Shown: piece by piece, positions 56,638 to 64,000 of the stretch | Layout: every line of letters begins with the position of its first letter | How positions within the stretch are numbered: position 1 is the stretch's first letter | NCBI GenBank assembly: GCA_002083525.1 | Contig: LWDM01000012.1 | Coordinates: 79,322 to 143,321 of the forward strand | DNA length: 64,000 nt | Origin: Proteobacteria bacterium SG_bin9 | Lineage (GTDB): Bacteria; Pseudomonadota; Alphaproteobacteria; Rhizobiales; Xanthobacteraceae | Direction: 5' to 3' | Made by a program: the position numbers and the translations under genes | The notes under the pieces: model-generated | What the model was told of the DNA's origin: nothing | The model's database searches: none | The model's input: only the letters and a program-made list of their open reading frames with translations

Positions 56638-57027
56638 ATGATCTTTCGTTACACCATTCTCTATGTCGACGACGTCAAGACGACCCTCGACTTCTATCGC
56701 CGCGCGTTCGGTCTCGAGACCGGCTTCATGGACGAGAGCGGCGACTACGGCGAGCTCAAGACTGGCGACACCAAACTCTCGTTCTCTTCGACCGCGCTGA
56801 TGAAGCGGCTCGGCAAGTCGCCCGCAGCCGCCGATCCGAAACGGCCGGTGTTCGAGGTCGCATTCGAGACCAGCGACGTTGACGCCGCGCTCAAGCGCGC
56901 GATGGATGCGGGCGCCACGCTCGTCATGCCCACGGCCAAACAGCATTGGGGCCAGACGATCGCCTACGTCAGCGATCCCAACGGCATTCTCGTCGAAATC
57001 TGCACGTCGGTGCCGAGCCCGGGCTGA
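56638..57027 (+). CDS. VOC-family (glyoxalase/bleomycin-resistance-like) protein
   Basis: A 129-residue vicinal-oxygen-chelate protein with paired beta-alpha-beta-beta-beta units: TILYVDDVKTTLDFYRRAFGL at the start, then VFEVAFETSDVDAALKRAMDAGA, and YVSDPNGILVEICT at the end with the C-terminal metal-type Glu. The usual N-terminal metal His is not evident, so enzymatic activity is uncertain. It is the only plus-strand gene between the eut genes. Its 3' end overlaps the end of the AraC-type gene by 64 bases on the other strand. Confidence 0.88.
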   Translation: MIFRYTILYVDDVKTTLDFYRRAFGLETGFMDESGDYGELKTGDTKLSFSSTALMKRLGKSPAAADPKRPVFEVAFETSDVDAALKRAMDAGATLVMPTAKQHWGQTIAYVSDPNGILVEICTSVPSPG

Positions 57028-57587
57028 TCGATCAGCTCACGCGCAGCACGCTGCGTGCGGAAACGTCCGGGCGAGAGCTCGAACCAGCGGGCGAACTCGC
57101 GCGTCATATGCGCCTGATCGCTGTAGCCGGCCGCGGCGGCGACATCGGCAAGTGAGGCATCGAGCGCCGTCATCGCCGCCGCGCGGCGCGCCCGCGACAG
57201 CAGCAGCCAGAACTCCGGCGGCATCTGGCCGTGCGCGCCAAACAACCGCTGCAAGGTGCGGATGCTGACGCCGAGCCGGCTCGCCGCCTGCGCAACGCTC
57301 ATGCTTTCCGCCAGACAATCGATGGCTTCGCTGATGGACGGCGAACGGCGGCAATGCTCCTCGACCAGCGCAGTCATCTCGGCGGCGTCCGGCTGGCGCG
57401 CATGCACGTCCGCGAGCAAGCGCGCCTCATCGATCGCGACACCCGGATGCAGGCGTAAACCGTAGAAGGCGATGCCGGACTCGACTGCCAGATAAAGCGG
57501 CGACAGGTGCAGATCGGAGATGTGCCAGTCAGGCCTGCTGCTCGCATCGACGGTGAGGATCAGATCGCGGCAGCCATCGGGAAACAC
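56964..57587 (-). CDS. AraC-type transcriptional regulator, possibly N-terminally shortened
   Basis: A 207-residue regulator with two helix-turn-helix units at the C-terminus (SVAQAASRLGVSIRTLQRLFG and SLADVAAAAGYSDQAHMTREF, as locations). The N-terminal part begins abruptly at FPDGCRDLIL, a motif that in related regulators comes some 30 residues or more into the protein. The only start available is GTG at 57585-57587, and an in-frame TGA lies 36 bases upstream. It follows eutB by 64 bases and may regulate the eut genes, but truncation could have inactivated it. The ligand is unknown. Confidence 0.78.
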   Translation of the reverse strand: MFPDGCRDLILTVDASSRPDWHISDLHLSPLYLAVESGIAFYGLRLHPGVAIDEARLLADVHARQPDAAEMTALVEEHCRRSPSISEAIDCLAESMSVAQAASRLGVSIRTLQRLFGAHGQMPPEFWLLLSRARRAAAMTALDASLADVAAAAGYSDQAHMTREFARWFELSPGRFRTQRAARELIDQPGLGTDVQISTRMPLGSLT

Positions 57588-57651
57588 CGTCTGCGACGCG
57601 GCTTCAGCCGTGACGTGCGATCAGGCTTCGAGGATGCACGACATCGCGCCC

Positions 57652-59034
57652 TCACCCCGCAAGCTGCGACGCGAACGCAAGCCGCGGCTGCTCGTTCGCG
57701 CTGATGCGGAAATCCTGTCCTGCCAATCCCACGCGCACCAGCCAGTCGTCGAACTCCGGCGCGCGCTTCAATCCGAACAGATCGCGGATATAGAGCGCGT
57801 CGTGGAATGAAGTCGATTGGTAGTTCAGCATCACGTCGTCCGCGCCTGGGACACCCATGATGAAGGTAACGCCCGCCGCGGCCAAAAGTGTCAGCAGGTT
57901 GTCCATGTCGTTCTGATCGGCTTCGGCGTGATTGGTGTAGCAGACGTCGACGCCAAGCGGCAGGCCAAGCAGCTTGCCGCAGAAATGATCTTCGAGCCCG
58001 GCACGGATGATTTCCTTGCCGTCGTAGAGATATTCGGGGCCGATGAACCCGACGACGCTGTTGACCAGCAGCGGATCGAATGCCCGCGCCACCGCATACG
58101 CCCGCGCCTCGCAGGTCTGCTGATCGACGCCATGATGCGCGTTCGCCGAGAGCGCCGAGCCCTGCCCCGTCTCGAAATACATCACGTTGTTGCCGACCGT
58201 GCCGCGCTTCAGCGCCAGCGCCGCGTCGCGCGCCTCGCGCAGGATCGCGAGGTTGACGCCGAAACTCGTGTTGGCCGCTTGTGTGCCCGCGACCGACTGA
58301 AAGACGAGATCGACCGGATAATCTTTCGTCATCAGATCGAGTGTCGTCGTCACATGCGTGAGCACGCAGCTCTGCGCCGGCGCGCCGATGCGCGCGATGA
58401 TGTCGTCGAGCAGCCGCAGCAATCCGCCGATCACCACCGGATCGTCGCTCGCCGGATTGATGCCGATGCAGGCATCGCCCGCGCCGAGCAGAAGGCCGTC
58501 GAGGATCGACGCGGTGATGCCCTTTGCATCGTCGAAGGGATGATTGGGCTGCAGCCGCACGCTCATACGGCCTTGCAGGCCGATCGTGTTGCGCAGGCGC
58601 GTGACGATCGCGCACTTCTTCGCCACCAGAATGAGATCCTGATTGCGCATCAGCTTGGAGACGGCGGCTACCATTTCCGGCGTCAGCCCGCGCGCGAGCT
58701 TGCTCAGCACCGCAGGCGTCGCCGTATCCGACAGCAGCCAGTCGCGGAACGCGCCGACGGTCAGCGAGGCCACCGGCGCGAAGGCAGTCGCATCGTGGCT
58801 GTCCACGATCAGCCGCGTCACTTCGTCATCCTCGTAGGGAACGACGGCCTCGGTAAGGAATTGCTTCAGCGGCACGTCGGCCAGCGCCATGCGCGCGGCG
58901 ACCGCCTCTTCCGCCGTTTCGGCCGCGATCCCCGCCAGCCGGTCACCGGAGCGCGGCGGCGTGGCTTTCGCCATGAGATCGCGCAGATCGGCGAACTGAT
59001 AGGTCTTGGGGCCGATCACGTGCTTGTAGGTCAT
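57652..59034 (-). CDS. eutB: ethanolamine ammonia-lyase large subunit
   Basis: EutB is the catalytic TIM-barrel subunit of ethanolamine ammonia-lyase. The 460-residue protein has the expected motifs: VIGPKTYQFADLRDLMAKA at the N-terminus, RTL-like NTIGLQGRMSVRLQPNHP, LGAGDACIGINPA, the NTSFGVNLAIL loop, YFETGQGSALSANAHHGVDQQT (location, residues about 284-305) and VGFIGPEYLYDGKEI. It uses adenosylcobalamin, as does the mutase at 8.4-12.9 kb. No carboxysome-like eut shell genes or aldehyde dehydrogenase are present, so this is the short, shell-free eutBC type. Confidence 0.95.
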   Translation of the reverse strand: MTYKHVIGPKTYQFADLRDLMAKATPPRSGDRLAGIAAETAEEAVAARMALADVPLKQFLTEAVVPYEDDEVTRLIVDSHDATAFAPVASLTVGAFRDWLLSDTATPAVLSKLARGLTPEMVAAVSKLMRNQDLILVAKKCAIVTRLRNTIGLQGRMSVRLQPNHPFDDAKGITASILDGLLLGAGDACIGINPASDDPVVIGGLLRLLDDIIARIGAPAQSCVLTHVTTTLDLMTKDYPVDLVFQSVAGTQAANTSFGVNLAILREARDAALALKRGTVGNNVMYFETGQGSALSANAHHGVDQQTCEARAYAVARAFDPLLVNSVVGFIGPEYLYDGKEIIRAGLEDHFCGKLLGLPLGVDVCYTNHAEADQNDMDNLLTLLAAAGVTFIMGVPGADDVMLNYQSTSFHDALYIRDLFGLKRAPEFDDWLVRVGLAGQDFRISANEQPRLAFASQLAG

Positions 59035-59185
59035 GCAGAGATATTCCAGCCAATCCGCGATGCGGCAAACATTTTTGTTGGCGGGACAGCCCTGTCCGGG
59101 ATGTGATAGACACCCCCGTCAATCAAGAAACGCCCGCAACGGGCGCCCTCCATTATCCTACCGTCAAAAAACAAGGGTTTCTGTC

Positions 59186-60052
59186 ATGGCTAAAGTCGCC
59201 TTTCTCGGTCTCGGCGTCATGGGTTTTCCGATGGCCGGTCACCTCGTCGCCAAGGGCGGGCATGAGGTCACGGTCTACAACCGCAATGGCGCCAAGGCGC
59301 AGGCCTGGGCCGACAAGTTCAAGGGCAAGACCGCGCCGACCCCGAAGGCGGCCGCGACCGGCCAGGACTTCGTGATGTGCTGCGTCGGCAATGACGACGA
59401 CCTGCGTGCCGTGACCATCGGCGCCGACGGCGCATTCGCCGGCATGACCAAGGGCGCGGTGTTCGTCGACCACACCACCGCGTCCGCCGAAGTCGCACGC
59501 GAACTCGACGCCGCCTCGAAGACCGCCGGCTTCAGCTTCATCGACGCGCCGGTGTCCGGCGGCCAGGCCGGCGCCGAGAACGGCGTGCTCACGGTGATGT
59601 GCGGCGGCGAGGAAGCAGCCTTCAAACGCGCCGAGCCGGTGATCGCCTCATATGCGCGTATGTGCAAGCTGCTCGGCCCGGCGGGCGCCGGCCAGCTGAC
59701 CAAGATGGTCAACCAGATCTGCATCGCCGGTCTCGTGCAGGGCCTCTCCGAAGGCATCCACTTCGCACGCAAGGCCGGTCTTGACGTCGAGGCCGTGATC
59801 GAGACGATCTCCAAGGGCGCGGCGCAGTCGTGGCAGATGGAGAACCGCTACAAGACCATGAATGCGGACAAGTTCGACTTCGGCTTCGCCGTCGACTGGA
59901 TGCGCAAGGACCTCGGGCTGGTGCTGGACGAAGCCCAGCGCAACGGTGCGCGGCTGCCGGTCACGGCACTGGTCGATCAGTTCTACGCCGATGTGCAGGC
60001 CGCTGGTGGACGCCGGTGGGACACCTCGAGCCTGATCACCCGCTTGCGCTGA
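59186..60052 (+). CDS. NAD(P)-dependent beta-hydroxyacid dehydrogenase, probable chimera at its 3' end
   Basis: A 288-residue enzyme of the 3-hydroxyisobutyrate dehydrogenase family. The NAD-binding motif is FLGLGVMGFPMAGHL, the catalytic-site motifs are DAPVSGGQAGAENGVLTVM and GAGQLTKMVNQ with the active Lys, and the end reads VTALVDQFYA. The substrate is a 3-hydroxy acid that cannot be named. Up to about 59914 leucine is mostly CTC (9 of 13), but all 6 later leucines are CTG or TTG, as in the genes that follow. The gene is read intact, but its last ~45 codons may come from another genome. AAGGG precedes the ATG. Confidence 0.88.
   Translation: MAKVAFLGLGVMGFPMAGHLVAKGGHEVTVYNRNGAKAQAWADKFKGKTAPTPKAAATGQDFVMCCVGNDDDLRAVTIGADGAFAGMTKGAVFVDHTTASAEVARELDAASKTAGFSFIDAPVSGGQAGAENGVLTVMCGGEEAAFKRAEPVIASYARMCKLLGPAGAGQLTKMVNQICIAGLVQGLSEGIHFARKAGLDVEAVIETISKGAAQSWQMENRYKTMNADKFDFGFAVDWMRKDLGLVLDEAQRNGARLPVTALVDQFYADVQAAGGRRWDTSSLITRLR
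59870..59920. other. inferred junction of two genomes
   Basis: Genes to the left are alphaproteobacterial in content and order and those to the right are Burkholderiales-like. The change in leucine codons places the switch in a strongly conserved stretch of the dehydrogenase gene (about FGFAVDWMRKDLG). The reading frame is preserved. Either a metagenome assembly join or natural recombination in a conserved gene would look like this. Confidence 0.5.
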
Positions 60053-60079
60053 GTCGCATCAGCCGGTGAGGCCGGAACG

Positions 60080-60721
60080 TCAGCGCTCGGGACGCGGGGG
60101 CGGCGGTGCCGGGGCCTGCATGTTGGCCAGTTCGGCTTCGGTGATGATCTCAAAGACCCGCACGACCTTGTCGACGCCACTGACGCCGCGGGCGATCTCG
60201 GTGGCCCGGTTGGCCTCGCGCTCGGTCACGCGGCCCATCAAGTAGACCGTGCCGCGCTCGGTGACGACCTTGACCGACTGGGCGAAGATGTCCTTGGAGT
60301 CGACCAGTGATGCCTTGACCTTGCTGGTCACCAGCGCATCGCTGGCGACGGTGTTGGTCGGCTGCGCACTGACCACCGCCACCTCGTTGACGATCGAGCG
60401 CACGTTGTCGACGCCCGACACCAGGTTACCAACGACCGCCCTGTCGGCCTCGCCACTGACCTCGCCGGTCAGCAAGACCAGCCGGTTGTAGCTGACGACA
60501 CTGACGCGGGCACGTTCGCCGAGTTCCTTGCGGATCCGGTTCGACGCCTTCAACTCGATCGCCTCGTCCTCCAACTGGGTGCCCGAGGTGCGCCGATCGG
60601 TGTAGACCGCCGCGCCGCCGACCATCGCGCCGCCCAGCAGCAGAGGGAAGCAGCCGGTCAGGCTGCCGGACACCGTGACTGCGGCCAGGGTGGCGGCGGC
60701 AAGCTTCGAAATTCGATTCAC
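60080..60721 (-). CDS. BON-domain lipoprotein (OsmY/DolP-like)
   Basis: A 213-residue exported lipoprotein. The signal peptide has a lipobox LTGC, with the lipid Cys at about residue 24, and two BON domains follow at about 58-125 and 133-200 (SVVSYNRLVLLTGEVSGEADR and VVTERGTVYLMGRVTEREANR, as locations). BON proteins bind phospholipid and help keep the outer membrane intact under stress. GTG at 60721 overlaps the stop of the SIS gene (GTGA), so the two are coupled. In many betaproteobacteria this gene follows the diaA/gmhA-like gene, which fits the genome change. Confidence 0.9.
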   Translation of the reverse strand: MNRISKLAAATLAAVTVSGSLTGCFPLLLGGAMVGGAAVYTDRRTSGTQLEDEAIELKASNRIRKELGERARVSVVSYNRLVLLTGEVSGEADRAVVGNLVSGVDNVRSIVNEVAVVSAQPTNTVASDALVTSKVKASLVDSKDIFAQSVKVVTERGTVYLMGRVTEREANRATEIARGVSGVDKVVRVFEIITEAELANMQAPAPPPPRPER

Positions 60722-61308
60722 TCTTGTTCTCCGAGTAGCTGTTGATCCACCGCATCGCACAGGCAGTGCAGAACCACGCCGTGGATTTCCTGGATGCGGG
60801 CGGTGCGATCGTGGGGCACGCAGATGTGCACGTCCGTGTCAGTCAGTAACGAAGCCAACTTTCCGCCGGCGCGACCGGTCAGCGCGACCACCGTCATGTC
60901 CTTCGCGTGGGCGGCCTGCACGGCGGCCAGCACGTTCGCCGAGTTGCCGCTGGTGGTGATGACCATCAACACGTCGCCAGGCGCACCCAAGGCCTGCACC
61001 TGTTTCGAGAAGATGGCGTTGAAATCGTAGTCGTTGCCGATGGCGGTCAGGATGGCGGTGTCGGCGGTCAGCGCCAAGGCCGCTAGACCAGGGCGCTCGC
61101 GCTCGAAACGGCCGACGAACTCGGCAGCGAAGTGCTGCGCGTCGCTGGCGGATCCACCGTTGCCGCAGACCATCAGCTTGCCGCCGGCGGTGATGCAACC
61201 CATCATCGCGTCGACCGCTTCGGCGATCGGCTTGCTGAGCACGTCAGCTGCCGCGTACATCAGGTCGGCGCTGTCGAAGAATTGCTGCTGGATGCGTTGT
61301 TCGATCAT
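60718..61308 (-). CDS. diaA: SIS-domain protein, DiaA/GmhA-like
   Basis: A 196-residue sugar-isomerase-fold protein. It has GGKLMVCGNGGSASDAQHFAAEF (location about 43-65), ITTSGNSANVLAA and the C-terminal IQEIHGVVLHCLCD segment. Members are either sedoheptulose-7-phosphate isomerase (GmhA) or DiaA, which binds DnaA and times replication initiation. The position next to yraN and rsmI favours the DiaA group, as in Escherichia coli, but lipopolysaccharide heptose synthesis cannot be excluded. The ATG at 61308 is the family start. Confidence 0.88.
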   Translation of the reverse strand: MIEQRIQQQFFDSADLMYAAADVLSKPIAEAVDAMMGCITAGGKLMVCGNGGSASDAQHFAAEFVGRFERERPGLAALALTADTAILTAIGNDYDFNAIFSKQVQALGAPGDVLMVITTSGNSANVLAAVQAAHAKDMTVVALTGRAGGKLASLLTDTDVHICVPHDRTARIQEIHGVVLHCLCDAVDQQLLGEQE

Positions 61309-61372
61309 GGCGATCGATGATAGACGCCGATGTGGTGCACAGGTTCCGTGCGGTTGTGGTGCACCGCTGATT

Positions 61373-61753
61373 TCACCGCTCCTCGGCGTCGAAGGCGGCC
61401 TGCAGCCACTCCACGTGATCACCATCGATCGCGACCACATCGAAGCGGCAGGCCGGTGGCGTGGCGAGGGTTCGCAGGAAACACCGGGCGGCGAACACCA
61501 CGCTGCGCCGCTTGGTGAGTCCCACCGTCGCAGCCGCCCCGCCGAAGCCGGTACCTTTCCGGGTCCGGACCTCCACGAACACCAGCGTGCCATCCCGGTC
61601 GCGCATCACCAGATCGATTTCACCCCCGCGGGCTCCGGGGCCACGAGCGACCCGATAATTGCGCTGCACGAGCACGAGCCCGTGGGCCAGCAGATGCGCC
61701 AGCGCACGGGCTTCGCCGACATCTCCCACCGCCTTCGTCGTGACCACCAACAT
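61373..61753 (-). CDS. yraN: YraN (UPF0102) endonuclease-like protein
   Basis: A 126-residue protein of the UPF0102 family. The restriction-endonuclease-like core is visible as GGEIDLVMRDRDGTLVFVEVRTRK (location about 43-66) with the Asp and Glu-x-Arg of PD-(D/E)XK nucleases. Its biochemical activity has not been settled, though a Holliday-junction-resolvase-like fold is known. It lies between the SIS gene and the divergent rsmI gene, the usual arrangement in proteobacteria. Its start overlaps the proposed rsmI start on the opposite strand, so one of the two starts may need shifting. Confidence 0.92.
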   Translation of the reverse strand: MLVVTTKAVGDVGEARALAHLLAHGLVLVQRNYRVARGPGARGGEIDLVMRDRDGTLVFVEVRTRKGTGFGGAAATVGLTKRRSVVFAARCFLRTLATPPACRFDVVAIDGDHVEWLQAAFDAEER

Positions 61754-62660
61754 TGCCTCCCTGCTGCTCCAGGCGGCCGCTGCCGCTGCAGGCAGCCAAC
61801 AGTATCCTGCCGGCGCACTGTATGTGGTGGCCACCCCGATCGGCAATCTTGCCGACCTCACGCTGCGTGCGATCCACGTGCTGTCGCAGGTCGACGCCGT
61901 GGCCTGCGAAGACACCCGCCACACCGCACCGTTGCTCCGCCATCTGGGCCTGGACAAGCCCTTGCTGGCGGTGCACCAGCACAACGAGAGATCGTCGGCA
62001 GGCGACGTGATTGCGCGGCTGGCTCGCGGCGAGCGCGTTGCTTATGTCAGCGATGCCGGCACGCCGGCGGTCAGCGATCCGGGCGCGGGACTGGTGGCTG
62101 CGGTGGCGGCATCCGGACGCCCGGTGGTGGCAGTGCCTGGCGCCAGCAGCGCGGTCGCGGCCGTCAGCGTGGCAGGCGACACAGCGGGCAGTGGCTTTCG
62201 CTTCATCGGCTTCTTGCCCACCAAGGGGAACGAACGCGCACTGGCCCTGAAGGCCCTGTCTGCATCCGAAGAGACCCAGGTGCTATTCGAGGCGCCGCAC
62301 CGCATGGAATCGCTGGCCCAGGGGCTGGCCGAGGCCTGCGGCGGCCGCGCCGTCACGCTGTGCCGTGAACTGACGAAACAGTTCGAGACGGTGGCCACCC
62401 TGCCGGCATTGGCGCTGCCCGCGTGGCTGGCCGCCGATGGGAACCGCGTCCGCGGCGAATTCGTGCTCGTGGTGCATGCGCTGGCGCACACGGCGCCAGC
62501 CGACGCTCCGGCTCGGCATGACGCGGTGCTGCAGACGCTGCTGGCCGAGCTGCCGCTGAAACAGGCGGTGTCGCTGGCGGCGTCGCTGACCGGCGCGCCG
62601 CGCAATGCGCTCTACGCACGGGCGCTCGCGCTGAAGAACGAGCCCCCGGCAGACCCTTGA
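61740..62660 (+). CDS. rsmI: 16S rRNA (cytidine-1402-2'-O)-methyltransferase
   Basis: RsmI methylates the ribose of C1402 in 16S rRNA near the decoding centre using S-adenosylmethionine. The 306-residue protein has VATPIGNLADLTLRA, EDTRHTAPLLRHLGL, YVSDAGTPAVSDPGAGLV, and FIGFLPTKGNER, the tetrapyrrole-methylase fold motifs. No ATG precedes the conserved part, so GTG at 61740 is proposed; it overlaps the divergent yraN start by 14 bases. A start further inside cannot be excluded. Confidence 0.93.
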   Translation: MTTNIASLLLQAAAAAAGSQQYPAGALYVVATPIGNLADLTLRAIHVLSQVDAVACEDTRHTAPLLRHLGLDKPLLAVHQHNERSSAGDVIARLARGERVAYVSDAGTPAVSDPGAGLVAAVAASGRPVVAVPGASSAVAAVSVAGDTAGSGFRFIGFLPTKGNERALALKALSASEETQVLFEAPHRMESLAQGLAEACGGRAVTLCRELTKQFETVATLPALALPAWLAADGNRVRGEFVLVVHALAHTAPADAPARHDAVLQTLLAELPLKQAVSLAASLTGAPRNALYARALALKNEPPADP

Positions 62661-62685
62661 ATCCACCGTCGAAACGGGTCACTTC

Positions 62686-62691
62686 TACAAT
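62686..62691 (+). promoter_or_regulatory. possible -10 box upstream of tldD
   Basis: TACAAT, near-consensus for a housekeeping sigma factor, lies 26 bases before the tldD ATG. No convincing -35 at the right spacing was found; TTGAAT lies 23 bases upstream of it, too far away. CTACAAT boxes of this kind are frequent in Burkholderiales. Confidence 0.4.
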
Positions 62692-62717
62692 GAAATCCAG
62701 GCTTTGAAAGTGCTCTC

Positions 62718-64000
62718 ATGATTTCGCGTGAACCTACCCTCGAGCGCCTGGCGGTTGCCCAGCAGTTGCTGATCGAGCCTTTCGGCCTGAGCGAAGCGTC
62801 GCTGTCGCGCGCCCTGCAGGCCATCGCCACCCACCGCATCGATGACGCTGATCTGTATTTCCAGTACACCCGCAGCGAGGGCTGGAGCCTGGAAGAGGGC
62901 ATCGTCAAGAGCGGCAGCTTCGGCATCGATCAGGGCGTGGGCGTGCGTGCGGTGGCCGGCGAGAAGACGGCGTTCGCCTACTCAGACGACATCTCCGAGG
63001 CCGCGCTGATGGACGCCGCACAGACAGTGCGCACGATCGCTGCGGCTGGACAAAGCCGCCGCGTGAAGGTCAACACCCCGAGCAAGGTGGCCGGCAGCCG
63101 CCTGTTGTACGCGTCGATGGACCCGATCGCCTCGCTGGACAGCACGCAGAAGGTGGCACTGCTCGAGCGGGTCGAACGCATGGCGCGAGCGAAAGACCCC
63201 CGAATCAAGCAGGTGATGGCCAGCCTGTCTGGCGAATACGACGTGGTGCTGGTCGCCCGCGCCGACGGCACCCGGGCCGCCGATGTGCGACCACTCGTGC
63301 GCATGAACGTCACGGTGATCGCGGAGCAGACCATCAAGGGCGCGGTGCGCCGCGAGACCGGCAGCAGTGGCGGGGGCGGCCGCTTCGGATACAGCCACTT
63401 CGACGACGCGCTGCTGGAGCGCTATGTCAGCGACGCGGTGAATGCGGCGCTGACCAACCTGTCGTCGCGGCCCGCGAAGGCCGGCGAGATGAGCGTGGTG
63501 CTCGGCTCGGGATGGCCGGGCGTGCTGCTCCACGAAGCGATCGGACACGGCCTGGAGGGCGACTTCAACCGCAAGGGATCGAGTGCCTTCAGCGGCCTGA
63601 TCGGCCAGCGTGTCGCGGCCAAGGGTGTGACCGTGCTCGACGACGGCACGCTGCCTGATCGACGCGGCTCGCTGAACGTGGACGATGAGGGCCATGCCAG
63701 CCAGCGCAACGTGCTGATCGAGGACGGCATCCTGAAGGGCTACATCCAGGACGCGATGAATGCACGGCTGATGGGCGTCAAGCCCACCGGCAACGGCCGC
63801 CGTGAAAGCTACGCCGCGGTGCCGATGCCACGCATGACCAACACCTACATGCTGTCGGGCGACAAGACCAAGGAGGAAATCATCGCGGGGCTCAAGCGCG
63901 GGTTGTACGCGTCGAACTTCGGCGGCGGTCAGGTCGACATCACCAGCGGCAAGTTCGTGTTCTCGGCCAGCGAGGCGTTCTGGGTCGAGAACGGCAAGAT
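62718..64000 (+). CDS. tldD: metalloprotease TldD, partial
   Basis: The gene runs off the right edge; about 427 of ~480 residues are present. TldD forms a heterodimer with TldE (PmbA) and digests unfolded peptides, including antitoxin CcdA and peptide-antibiotic precursors. The zinc motif HEAIGH (His272, Glu273, His277) lies within LLHEAIGHGLEGD, followed by GTLPDRRGSLNVDDEG and the NFGGGQVD region near the visible end. The sequence begins ISREPTLERLAVAQQLLIEP, typical of Burkholderiales. Its tldE partner is not in the window. Confidence 0.94.
   Translation, partial: MISREPTLERLAVAQQLLIEPFGLSEASLSRALQAIATHRIDDADLYFQYTRSEGWSLEEGIVKSGSFGIDQGVGVRAVAGEKTAFAYSDDISEAALMDAAQTVRTIAAAGQSRRVKVNTPSKVAGSRLLYASMDPIASLDSTQKVALLERVERMARAKDPRIKQVMASLSGEYDVVLVARADGTRAADVRPLVRMNVTVIAEQTIKGAVRRETGSSGGGGRFGYSHFDDALLERYVSDAVNAALTNLSSRPAKAGEMSVVLGSGWPGVLLHEAIGHGLEGDFNRKGSSAFSGLIGQRVAAKGVTVLDDGTLPDRRGSLNVDDEGHASQRNVLIEDGILKGYIQDAMNARLMGVKPTGNGRRESYAAVPMPRMTNTYMLSGDKTKEEIIAGLKRGLYASNFGGGQVDITSGKFVFSASEAFWVENGK

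Noticed and set aside
57652..59034. Ethanolamine utilisation microcompartment locus
   Set aside because: Only eutB and eutC are present; no shell proteins, aldehyde dehydrogenase or EutA reactivase are seen nearby.

Overview
The window reads as two different genomes joined end to end. Positions 1 to about 59.9 kb look like a high-GC alphaproteobacterium of the Hyphomicrobiales, close to the Bradyrhizobium/Rhodopseudomonas group. The signs are a Tat-exported beta-helix protein with its small partner (TIGR03808/TIGR03809-like), a SigF/NrsF sigma/anti-sigma pair, a DUF2336 protein, many Bug-type solute-binding proteins, and intergenic palindromes of a kind common in this group. From about 60.06 kb the gene order and content (BON lipoprotein, diaA-like SIS protein, yraN, divergent rsmI, tldD) are typical of Burkholderiales. 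Leucine codon choice changes inside the oxidoreductase gene at 59186-60052, so the join probably lies near 59.87-59.92 kb.

Layout. 1-3.9 kb: M20 peptidase (partial), an MBOAT/AlgX-type O-acetylation pair, a small zinc-ribbon protein. 3.9-8.3 kb: HerA-like ATPase, a helix-hairpin-helix-like protein, then folP-folB-folK. 8.4-17.8 kb: both subunits of methylmalonyl-CoA mutase with a GFA-like gene between them, a complete tripartite tricarboxylate transporter, the mutase chaperone meaB and a C15-type peptidase, all on the plus strand. 17.9-19.6 kb: the TIGR03808/03809-like pair.

19.8-28.5 kb is the most unusual region. It is a minus-strand block encoding an ECF sigma factor, a one-pass anti-sigma factor, an exported subtilisin-like protease, an OmpA-like protein, an exported TPR-caspase and a two-haem cytochrome c fused to a DUF4384-like domain. 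Hairpins divide it into two transcription units. All products after the sigma factor are predicted to be exported or membrane-anchored, which suggests an envelope-stress or protease-signalling system.

28.8-32.8 kb: diguanylate cyclase, DUF2336 protein and the SigF/NrsF pair with a self-regulating promoter candidate. 32.8-36.9 kb: secreted Ala/Lys-rich protein, crotonase, an orphan protein and a large CoA hydrolase/transferase. 37.1-42.9 kb: TolC-like channel facing a CzcA/CzcB-type metal efflux pair. 43.0-47.4 kb: CoA-transferase, M20 amidohydrolase and a divergent GMC oxidoreductase. 47.4-49.2 kb: a membrane haem/ferredoxin/adenylate cyclase fusion. 49.2-55.5 kb: a minus-strand acyl-CoA operon (DUF35 protein, two thiolases, acyl-CoA ligase) that includes two tandem Bug binding proteins. 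55.6-59.0 kb: ethanolamine ammonia-lyase, with eutB and eutC separated by a regulator and a plus-strand VOC gene.

No rRNA, tRNA, CRISPR array, insertion sequence or phage gene was seen. All names rest on reading motifs and gene order by eye; no database search was possible.
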